Origin: Enterococcus canis NBRC 100695
GTDB lineage: Bacteria > Bacillota > Bacilli > Lactobacillales > Enterococcaceae
DNA: 64,000 nt
Assembly (NCBI RefSeq): GCF_001544375.1
Contig: NZ_BCQJ01000012.1
Span: 1 to 64,000 of the forward strand
Reading direction: 5' to 3'
Position numbers and translations under genes: made by a program. Each line of letters begins with the position of its first letter. Position 1 is the stretch's first letter. The notes under the pieces were generated by a model, which did not search any database, was not told the DNA's origin, and saw only the letters and a program-made list of their open reading frames with translations. This document shows positions 24,562 through 32,401 of the stretch, piece by piece.

Positions 24562-27405
24562 TTGCGTAAATACATCCCCTTCAGCAATCGTCTGCTGATT
24601 TTTTTATTTGGACTCATTTTCTTTTTTGCCGGTCAGCTCTTACTGCAACTTCCTGCCGATAGTATCCAAATCGGTGGTTTGGGAAAGACAATTATTAAAC
24701 TGTTCCAATTGCTGTCAATGGGCGGTCTTGGCGTTAGCCTATTGACCTTGCCAGCCTCAAGCAGCTGGTCTTTGAAGCAAGTCAGCACACAGCTATTAAA
24801 GCTATTACTGGCAGTTGGCCTCTTAGTCCTTACAGCGGTATCTATTGGAACCGTGCCCTACGTAGAAACGTTTGCTAATAGCTTATTGACGGTTGTCAGA
24901 CCTATTTTACCATTTCTACTAGGTTTAGGCGTATTACCGCTTGTTCCAGCGTATCAAGTACCACGACTGAAACAGTGGCGTCTGCCAGTCTTACTAGGTT
25001 TGCTCCTGCTAATGTTGGTACTTAGTTGGTGGCAAGCCTCACTGACGACCATGCCTTGGTTATTTTTATTCGTGCCGCTCCTTTACCGTACATTTGGTCA
25101 GCTACTCTTTCAAGAGCCAATCCAAAAACGTGCGCTTTGGCTCATCAGCCTAAGCGGACTAATAATGTTAGTCTGCGTTATCTTGTTCCGCCAATCATTT
25201 TTACCTTTTCATCAAGAAAGCGGTTTGTTGTTCTCACAAAACTTTCTAATGAATTTTCTCGCGACCCCATTGATTTGCAGCGGGATTGCTTTAATTTTGC
25301 CACTACTTGTCTGGACAAGACACCTGCCTGACACTACTAGCCGCTTAAACAATGCCTTCTCAGCCGCACAGTTGACGCTCACACTGCTAGTTGCCATGCC
25401 GGTAGCCAGTCAAATGATTGCTCGTATGACCCGGTACTATTTCGAAACAAATGGACGCTTTTTACTGCTATTGACGAAGCTCCTACTGGTATGCCTGGGA
25501 TTTGTACTACTGTTTTTCTTCTTTAGTCTGGCAATTGACCGATTCTTACTGGATATAGAAGAACGAACGCTTTCTACTACGACCATTATTCTACTTGGCT
25601 TTTTCCTAGTCCTAGCTGCTAATTTATGGCTCCTATTGTGTTTGAATGATTTCCGCCTGGTAGATGTAGCCAAATGGCAAGGACGCAGCTTCTTCTTGTT
25701 ACAGCTTAACCTACTGCTCCTAAGTACGATTTATTTACTGTCGCTCATGCTGTTTAACCGTTTCTGGTATGGCAATATCTTCTTCCTGGTCCTAGCCATT
25801 TTGTACGGCTTCGCCAATTATCAAAAATTGCTCTACCGCGATGAGCCGCTCTTGCCAAGCGACCTATCTAACTATGCCGCGCTGCCAGAAGTTGTCCAAA
25901 TGATTGGAACTGTAATGGTGGTTTTAATCTTACTGAGTTTTGTCGTTCTCATCGGATTTGCTATCTGGCTGCAACGTAAATCAACACGCAAAGCAATCGT
26001 CCCTTTACCAATTCGCGTTGGCTTACTAATTTGCTTGATTTTTTTACTTGTTAACGTCGGACAAGCGACTTCAAACTTCAAATATGGCGATAAAGAGAAT
26101 TGGCTGACAGATACGCTCCATGTGGCTAATTTCGTTCCTCACCCTGAAAGTCTTGCCTATAATGCGCGACTCAATGGACAATTACTAGCTTTTTCAAGCT
26201 TGACTAATCTCCAAGCCATGATAACGCTGGATGATTACAACCAAAAAAGCATCCAATCTTTAGAACAAAAGTACCAAAAGCTAGCGTCACAATTGAACAA
26301 AGATCGTAAGACTGCGCCAGAAAAACAAACCGTGGTTTATATTCTAAGTGAAAGTTTTTCTGACCCTAGTCGCTTACCCACTGTTGAACTAAAGCCAGAC
26401 CCAATCCCTTATACTCGCCAGTTAATGCAGGAGACTACCGCCGGTGAGATGCTGAGTATGGGGTACGGCGGCGGGACTGCGAATATCGAATTTGAGGCGC
26501 TAACCAGTCTTTCTATGTATAACTTTAATCCAGCCATGACGACACCCTATCTCTTTGTAGTGCCCAAACGAGAACAGCTTTTTTCTATCAATCAACTTTT
26601 CGAAAAAAGTATTGCTATCCATCCTTATACAGCATCCACTTATCGACGGGATGCAGCTTTTGAGAAGCTAGGTTTTGATGAATTCTATTACCGTGACAAC
26701 GAAGAATTTCCTATCAAACATCAGGAAAAGCTTGATAAGTCCCGTTATATCTCTGATGAGGCTGCTTTTACGGAAACATTAGATCACATCAAGCAAAATG
26801 ATCAGAACCTCTTCATCCAACTAACAACGATGCAAAATCACATGCCATATGATAAGGGGACTTTTAACAATACCATTGAGGTAGCAGGCGATTTGACAGG
26901 GCGTAGTAAGCAACAGGTTGCTACCTTCTCACAGGGAATTCACTATTCTGATGAAGCTATGAAACAATTTATTCAGCAGATTGATCAGTTGGATCAGCCT
27001 GTCACGCTAGTCTTTTACGGTGACCATCTCCCCTCAATCTATAAGGGAGATATCCTAAATCAGCCTAATATTGAGGTAGACTTACACCTGACTGATTACT
27101 TTATTTATAGCAATCAGTCAGCTAAAAACGTCAGTCGACAAGTAACGACTCCCAATATGTTTACCCCGCTGATGCTAGCAGCCACTCAACAAAAGGTTAG
27201 TCCTTATTATGCGCTTATGACCGAAGTCGCAGAGAAGCTGCCTGCCATGGAGCTGCAAATGATCGTAGACAATAAAGGTAAGCTGCTCAAAGAAAACGAG
27301 CTGTCCAAAGAACAGCTCGCACTCTTACATGATTATCAGTTGATTCAGTATGATATTACAACTGGAAAAGATTATTTGACAGAGAAGTTTTTTGAAGTGA
27401 AATAA
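24562..27405 (+). CDS. LTA-synthase-like phosphoglycerol transferase with an enlarged membrane domain
   Basis: The C-terminal ~330 residues are a sulfatase/alkaline-phosphatase fold of the LtaS/MdoB type. The nucleophile region YGGGTANIEFEALTSL supplies the catalytic Thr, TTMQNHMPYD a conserved His, and VFYGDHLPSIYKG the Asp/His metal ligands. Such enzymes move glycerol phosphate from phosphatidylglycerol onto lipoteichoic acid or other glycans on the outer membrane face. The N-terminal ~510 residues hold about 12-14 hydrophobic segments, against five in LtaS, so the enzyme (947 residues) is much larger than usual. It may modify another polymer. Translation starts at a TTG (24562) after AGGAGGAAATATC. 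It is a single-gene unit. Confidence 0.85.
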   Translation: MRKYIPFSNRLLIFLFGLIFFFAGQLLLQLPADSIQIGGLGKTIIKLFQLLSMGGLGVSLLTLPASSSWSLKQVSTQLLKLLLAVGLLVLTAVSIGTVPYVETFANSLLTVVRPILPFLLGLGVLPLVPAYQVPRLKQWRLPVLLGLLLLMLVLSWWQASLTTMPWLFLFVPLLYRTFGQLLFQEPIQKRALWLISLSGLIMLVCVILFRQSFLPFHQESGLLFSQNFLMNFLATPLICSGIALILPLLVWTRHLPDTTSRLNNAFSAAQLTLTLLVAMPVASQMIARMTRYYFETNGRFLLLLTKLLLVCLGFVLLFFFFSLAIDRFLLDIEERTLSTTTIILLGFFLVLAANLWLLLCLNDFRLVDVAKWQGRSFFLLQLNLLLLSTIYLLSLMLFNRFWYGNIFFLVLAILYGFANYQKLLYRDEPLLPSDLSNYAALPEVVQMIGTVMVVLILLSFVVLIGFAIWLQRKSTRKAIVPLPIRVGLLICLIFLLVNVGQATSNFKYGDKENWLTDTLHVANFVPHPESLAYNARLNGQLLAFSSLTNLQAMITLDDYNQKSIQSLEQKYQKLASQLNKDRKTAPEKQTVVYILSESFSDPSRLPTVELKPDPIPYTRQLMQETTAGEMLSMGYGGGTANIEFEALTSLSMYNFNPAMTTPYLFVVPKREQLFSINQLFEKSIAIHPYTASTYRRDAAFEKLGFDEFYYRDNEEFPIKHQEKLDKSRYISDEAAFTETLDHIKQNDQNLFIQLTTMQNHMPYDKGTFNNTIEVAGDLTGRSKQQVATFSQGIHYSDEAMKQFIQQIDQLDQPVTLVFYGDHLPSIYKGDILNQPNIEVDLHLTDYFIYSNQSAKNVSRQVTTPNMFTPLMLAATQQKVSPYYALMTEVAEKLPAMELQMIVDNKGKLLKENELSKEQLALLHDYQLIQYDITTGKDYLTEKFFEVK

Positions 27406-27411
27406 AGGAGT

Positions 27412-27443
27412 AAAGATTGCATTTCCTTAGAGGTGCAATCTTT
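27412..27443 (+). terminator. Intrinsic terminator of the LTA-synthase-like gene
   Basis: A perfect 10-base stem AAAGATTGCA / TGCAATCTTT with a 12-base loop lies six bases after the stop; the tail is weak (TTTATCG). Confidence 0.7.
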
Positions 27444-27591
27444 ATCGCTATTATCAAGATATCTATATAAATAGAGCTGTTTGCACAAATATTGATTCCG
27501 CTGTGTCCATAATTTGAAAAAAGCTTTGATGATAATTGACCGTTCTTATTGTAGTCAAACAAATTATAAACAAAGGGTGATAACCATCTCC

Positions 27592-29148
27592 ATGATAACT
27601 AATCTATATACAAATATGAATAGAAAATTTCTTCTTTATAGTATCCCACTTATATTGCTCTCCATCGCGACGATGACACTAACTAGCAGAAATTCACCAA
27701 TGTATCTTTTTAATGATTGGGTCGACTTAAATGCATTTATGACTGTAGGAAAGGGGTGGCTTCATGGAATGGTTCCTTATCGTGATTTATTCGAACAAAA
27801 GGGACCTATCTTGTTTTTCTTTTTTCTCATTGCAAATATGATTTCAAAAACATACTTTGGCATTTTTATAATCGAAATCCTTATGTTTTTTATCTCATTA
27901 ACACTAACCTTTAAAATCAGTAGAAAATATTTAGGTGTTGGCGAATCCTTTCTCGTATGTGCATTTATGTCTTGGGTACTGACTATATCACCATTTTTTC
28001 AAGCTGGAGGAAGTGCAGAGGAACTATCTTTTCCATTTATTCTATACAGTATTTACCTTTTACTGTGTGTTTCCGAAAAAAATTTTGAAATTACAAATAA
28101 GCAATCTTATTTCGCCGGTTTCTGTTTTGCTATGCTCTTTTGGATAAAGTTTACTTTAGTCGGTGGCTATTTAGCGGCATTTATCTTTTTAATTGGTATT
28201 TTTACCTTTCGTAAACAATTTTACTCTCTAATATCAATGATGATATTCTCGTTACTGGGTTTTCTAACAGTTACCATTCCAATAATTCTTTATTTTTCAA
28301 TTAACAATGCAATGAATGATCTCATTTTTTCTTATTTTATTAGCAACATAAAACTGTATCCAAATAATTCTGGCGCAACAATTATTTGGAAAATATTAAA
28401 TTCTATCTTCCTTTATTTTAAAAAAATTGATGATATTCCGGTTCTGTTCTTTCTACTAATTCCTATGTTGATTTACTTGATTATATCCAACACCTTTTTG
28501 AAAAACGATCTTACAAAATTCGTATACTGTGCGATGTATCTTGGCTTAATTGTCTCCGTTTTCTTTGGTGGAAAAACCTTTGATTATTATTATTTAGCCT
28601 TGTTCCCCTTCTCCATAATTCCTATTATAGGAATTATTAAACTATTAGACACACATGTACGACAATCTATCGGTTCTTATATACTGTTATTACTGTTCTC
28701 ATTTGTATTGATGATAGGATTTAATACTAATTTCTTAGCCTCTAAATTATATCCAAATAATAAATCCTACCAATATAGCCAAAATTATAGTGGTCCTTTT
28801 CAAGGGACATTCTCGAAAATTATTTTAAAAAATTCAGATAAAACTTTACTCAATTATGGTTCACTAGATATCGGGCTTTATCATGCAACTGATGTTCTTC
28901 CAGTAAATAAATATTTTCATAAAGTCAATATTCCCGATCAAGCTTTACCTAAAATGATGAATGAACAAAATAGTATGGTTAGAAATAAAAAAGTAGCTTT
29001 TGTAGTTTTAAGAACACCTATTGGTTCGAAAGAAGAAAGTGCTGTTCCAAAACTTATCCGAGATAACTACAAACTTATTACTACTCAAGACCAAAGTTAT
29101 CTTGGGTCATCCCTCAGTTTTACCTATCGGCTTTATAAAGTAAAGTAA
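27592..29148 (+). CDS. Polytopic membrane protein, GT-39/GT-C-like putative glycosyltransferase
   Basis: A ~518-residue membrane protein with 10-12 hydrophobic segments. Near the N-terminus it has the pattern NDWVDLNAFMTVGKGWLHGM then VPYRDLFEQKGPILFFF, typical of bacterial dolichol-phosphate-mannose-type (GT-39/ArnT-like) transferases with an acidic residue in the first outer loop. It probably transfers a lipid-linked sugar to a surface glycan; donor and acceptor are unknown. The start at 27592 is uncertain: AAGGGTGA lies 11 bases upstream, and another ATG is at 27616. The gene is clearly more AT-rich than its neighbours, suggesting acquisition. Confidence 0.7.
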   Translation: MITNLYTNMNRKFLLYSIPLILLSIATMTLTSRNSPMYLFNDWVDLNAFMTVGKGWLHGMVPYRDLFEQKGPILFFFFLIANMISKTYFGIFIIEILMFFISLTLTFKISRKYLGVGESFLVCAFMSWVLTISPFFQAGGSAEELSFPFILYSIYLLLCVSEKNFEITNKQSYFAGFCFAMLFWIKFTLVGGYLAAFIFLIGIFTFRKQFYSLISMMIFSLLGFLTVTIPIILYFSINNAMNDLIFSYFISNIKLYPNNSGATIIWKILNSIFLYFKKIDDIPVLFFLLIPMLIYLIISNTFLKNDLTKFVYCAMYLGLIVSVFFGGKTFDYYYLALFPFSIIPIIGIIKLLDTHVRQSIGSYILLLLFSFVLMIGFNTNFLASKLYPNNKSYQYSQNYSGPFQGTFSKIILKNSDKTLLNYGSLDIGLYHATDVLPVNKYFHKVNIPDQALPKMMNEQNSMVRNKKVAFVVLRTPIGSKEESAVPKLIRDNYKLITTQDQSYLGSSLSFTYRLYKVK

Positions 29149-29160
29149 TAATCAAAATAA

Positions 29161-29203
29161 AAGAACAATTTCCAAGATAATAATATTGGAAATTGTTCTT
29201 TTG
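29161..29203 (+). terminator. Intrinsic terminator of the GT-39-like gene
   Basis: A perfect 15-base stem AAGAACAATTTCCAA / TTGGAAATTGTTCTT with a 10-base loop is followed by TTGCTTTTG. Confidence 0.85.
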
Positions 29204-29235
29204 CTTTTGCAATATATCGGAAAAGAAAAGTAATC

Positions 29236-29652
29236 AAGTGAGAAATCTTAAATTAGAACCAATTCTAAATAGATTTTGGCAATGGATTAGTTCCTTTCAA
29301 ATACTTGAAAGTTCTAGGTTAAGGAAAGTTATCAGCTATGCCTTAAACAACGGAATTGGTTTGATAAACTTATTACTAGATGTTCGTTGGGCGACTTCAA
29401 ATAATCTTGCCGAATGTAGTATTCGCCCAACAACCGTTGATAGAAAAAATTCGATTTTTTTAGTAAGCTTATACTTTGTGATTACAAGTGGCGTTGGCTA
29501 TAGTTTGGTTGCCACAGCTAAAAAATGGAATAGATCCTACAAAATATTTTGATTTGCTTTTTAAACAGTTTCCAAACATTGACAACCAGTCGGTTTCCTT
29601 GATGGTTAAAAACTATTTGTCTTACATTTGTTTACCACCTGCTTATATTTGA
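29236..29652 (+). mobile_element. IS66-family transposase remnant (C-terminal part, frameshifted)
   Basis: The frame starting near 29236 reads LEPILNRFWQWISSF, RLRKVISYALNNG, then SNNLAECSIRPTTVDRKNS and SLVATAKKWN. These match the C-terminal third of IS66 TnpC transposases (Asn-rich NN-x2-E/A-IRP-x2-RK block, S-L-x2-TAK). A frameshift near 29525-29530 moves the continuation (GIDPTKYFDLLFKQFPNID) to another frame that ends at 29652. The N-terminal two thirds, accessory tnpA/tnpB genes and inverted repeats are absent. It is therefore a dead fragment. It fills most of the 592-base gap before the acyltransferase. Confidence 0.8.
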
Positions 29653-29740
29653 CATTTCAGAAATTAAAAACACTCTAGTAGGTCTTAATTTTTCAAATAA
29701 ATAAGTCTTCATTTTTGTATAGTATACTTTTACAAGTTCG

Positions 29741-30948
29741 CTATATTAGATGTTTTCGAATAACAGTTAATCCAAATAAACGCTGACGTAGTAAATCAAG
29801 CAAAACTCCAGCTGAAAACCAAATAAATATAGATACGAACCCACCATAAAACAACGTATCTAAATTCCAATTACCATCAAATAAAATATCTATTAAGTAA
29901 TACTTTACTTGGGATATCTGTCTGGACCCATCATGTAAAATATAAATACCTATAGTTGTTGATGCAACTAGATTAATTAGCTTGTTATTTTTAATATGTA
30001 TTTTTGTAAATAGAATAAAAATTAATAATGTAATAATTATTGTTAGTAAATTGGATTGGGAATTGAAGTTATAAACATATAAATTATCTATACTTACACT
30101 ATATCTCTGAACAAAGTCAAAAATGATGAACACTACTATTGATAAAAATAATGGAATAACTGTAGAGCTTTTAGATAAATACTCAAAAGGGTTATATCTT
30201 CGGATATACCCTCCTAACAGGGACATTAATAAGAAGGTCAAAAAATTTCTATCTATTGAAAGTCCAATAGTCTGAAATATAGGTGGATTTAAAATTTGAA
30301 GCGTTAGAAGTATCTCTAGTAAAATCATGTGTTTTTTTCTATCCGTAGCACGTAACCATTTCCCAATAATTAAAATAAAAAGTAACAATCCTACATAATA
30401 TCTTAAGTACCATACACTGTCAGTTAGTTGAAACGGATTAAATCCAAAAAAATCAAAGGTAAAACTTCCATTTGTGTGACTTATTTGTTTTGCTAAACTT
30501 GACTCTTTATGACCTTTTGACAACTCAAATGGTATTAATACAATAAAGATGACAATACTATAATAGAGGATAGTAGCCCCTATGTTTTTTATCTTTTTAA
30601 ATGTATCACTGATAGAAGTTTTCTTTTCAAATAGAAAGTATCCAGTCAACAACATAAAAATCATATTTCCAACTTGACCACCAAAGTTAACAAGGAAATC
30701 CATTATGAATATCTTTTCACCATATCCAGACTTTAAAGATGTTAACAATTGAAAAAGATTTCCATCTGGTATTTTTTTCCTTGTAAAGAGGGTAAACTTG
30801 ACAAATTATTTAGAAAAGATTCAGAGAATGATTTCGTTTCCATAGTATGAAAATAAAAATGATATCCGATAATTGCTAATATTGCTAATATTCTTAAAAG
30901 TTCAAAAGATGATGTTCTTTCACCTTCAATTTTATGCTTATTATTCAT
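29741..30948 (-). pseudogene. Acyltransferase-3 family membrane protein, split by a one-base frameshift
   Basis: The N-terminal piece (30742-30948) begins with the acyltransferase-3 signature SSFELLRILAILAIIGYHFY behind GGAGGGAAA. The rest (from about 30768 down to 29741) continues as GNLFQLLTSLKSGYG and NFGGQVGNMIFMLLTGYFLF, with about nine more membrane segments. The frames join at a run of seven A (T at 30772-30778 on the plus strand); eight A would give one ~400-residue protein. Members O-acetylate or otherwise acylate surface polysaccharides. The break may be a true mutation, a phase-variable switch or a sequencing error. Confidence 0.8.
30772..30778. repeat. Homopolymer T7 (A7 in the gene) at the acyltransferase frameshift
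   Basis: Seven consecutive T on the plus strand mark the exact point where the acyltransferase reading frame breaks. One extra base restores the frame. Confidence 0.85.
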
Positions 30949-31111
30949 TTTCCCTCCATCAATTTAACGCCTATTTAACATCTTTATGTCAAGCATCTAT
31001 ATAGTCAGCCCAGCATTAAGTAATTTTGAATAACTAATTATATTTACCATAAATCTATTAAATTATTCAGAAACTATCAGTATTAAAAATATTGAACTGT
31101 TTCCTACGAAC

Positions 31112-31151
31112 TAAAATAACCCAGAGTTAAAATTGCCCCTAGGTTGTTTTA
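31112..31151 (-). terminator. Possible terminator of the LCP-led operon
   Basis: TAAAATAACC and GGTTGTTTTA form a 10-base stem with one mismatch around a 20-base loop, with TTTTAG on the minus-strand side. It is the only hairpin between the LCP gene and the acyltransferase. The rest of the 240-base gap 30949-31188 is AT-rich and shows nothing else. Confidence 0.45.
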
Positions 31152-31188
31152 GATTCAATTATTCGTTTATTACCTATAATAACCTTGT

Positions 31189-32283
31189 CTATTCAGCGTA
31201 CCCAGTATCTCCATTTTGGTCATAGCCAGTTTCATCTTCGCTATACGTAGAATATGTTGCATCATCTGTATAAGCATCTTGATCTTCGGATTGTCCTTCT
31301 GGTAAGAACTGTTCCGGGCTGTAACCAGAAGTGTGTTCATCTGCTGTTGGCAGTGAATCACTTGTTGGAATTTCTAATTGTTCCTTCAAGGTATTTTGAA
31401 TCTTCAATAATTCATTTGCATCTAGCAATTGATAGTAGACACCATTCATCATTGAACCTTCACCTTCTAGTTGTAATGACTCAATTTTTTTGAAGGCTGG
31501 TAGGTAACCTGCTTGAATATCCATCATGTCATCCCAAGACAAATCAGTCTTAGTATTTTTCTCAACTGCTTTAAGAATCTCGTTATAACGAGTGACACCA
31601 TCTAAACCAATCACTTTATTAACGATTTTTTGGACCACTTCACGCTGACGACGTTGACGCCCAATATCATTCTCTGGATCGTCCTTCCGCATCCGCGCAT
31701 AAGCCAAACCAGTTTTACCATCTAAAGTGATTTTTCCGGCAGGCACGTGTACGCCTTCCAGCGTAAAATCAATTTTATTATCAACTTGGATACCACCCAC
31801 TGCATCAATCAGATCGCTTAATCCTTGCATGTTGATTGCCACATAATGGTCGATTGGAATATCTAATAGGTTTTCTACAGAGTCCATCGCCATCTCAGCG
31901 CCACCAAAGGCATACGCATGATTCAATTTATCCATCGTATCATGACCAACGATTTCAGTATAAATATCACGGTCTAGACTGACAATGGTTGATTGGCCTT
32001 TTTTCGCATTAACTGTTACAACCATCATAGAGTCTGAACGACCTTGGTCCGTTCTTCCCAATGCACCGGTATCGACACCCATCAACAAGACTGAAAAAGG
32101 TTCAGTATCTTCGATTCGTACTTTTTGTGTTCGTTTAGTTGAAGTCCGGTCTATATTATCATGAACACGATTTAAGGCAGAGTTTGCATCAGAATACATC
32201 TTGATTCCATAAGCACAGACCCCAGTCACAACGACTAGCACGGTCGTCAGTAAGCCTAGAATGATTTTTTTAGTTCGACTCAT
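31189..32283 (-). CDS. LytR-CpsA-Psr (LCP) family wall-polymer ligase
   Basis: LCP enzymes transfer teichoic acids or capsule chains from undecaprenyl pyrophosphate to peptidoglycan. The 364-residue protein has one N-terminal membrane anchor (about 8-28). The LCP domain (about 65-250) contains LLMGVDTGALGRTDQGRSDS, VSLDRDIYTEI, LNHAYAFGG and RMRKDDPENDIGRQRRQREV, holding the conserved Asp/Arg residues that bind the pyrophosphate. The tail is a disordered Asp/Ser/Tyr-rich stretch. Start at 32283 follows AAGGATGTGTACT. It lies last in the teichoic-acid gene block, a fitting place for the attachment enzyme. Confidence 0.92.
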   Translation of the reverse strand: MSRTKKIILGLLTTVLVVVTGVCAYGIKMYSDANSALNRVHDNIDRTSTKRTQKVRIEDTEPFSVLLMGVDTGALGRTDQGRSDSMMVVTVNAKKGQSTIVSLDRDIYTEIVGHDTMDKLNHAYAFGGAEMAMDSVENLLDIPIDHYVAINMQGLSDLIDAVGGIQVDNKIDFTLEGVHVPAGKITLDGKTGLAYARMRKDDPENDIGRQRRQREVVQKIVNKVIGLDGVTRYNEILKAVEKNTKTDLSWDDMMDIQAGYLPAFKKIESLQLEGEGSMMNGVYYQLLDANELLKIQNTLKEQLEIPTSDSLPTADEHTSGYSPEQFLPEGQSEDQDAYTDDATYSTYSEDETGYDQNGDTGYAE

Positions 32284-32401
32284 AGTACACATCCTTATTT
32301 ATTTATGCAGAAACTTTCACAATAAAGATTGTCCCACAAAAGTAAACAGCGCGCAATAAAGTTACGTGTTTGGTATACAAACTTAACGGAATTGAAATAA
32401 A

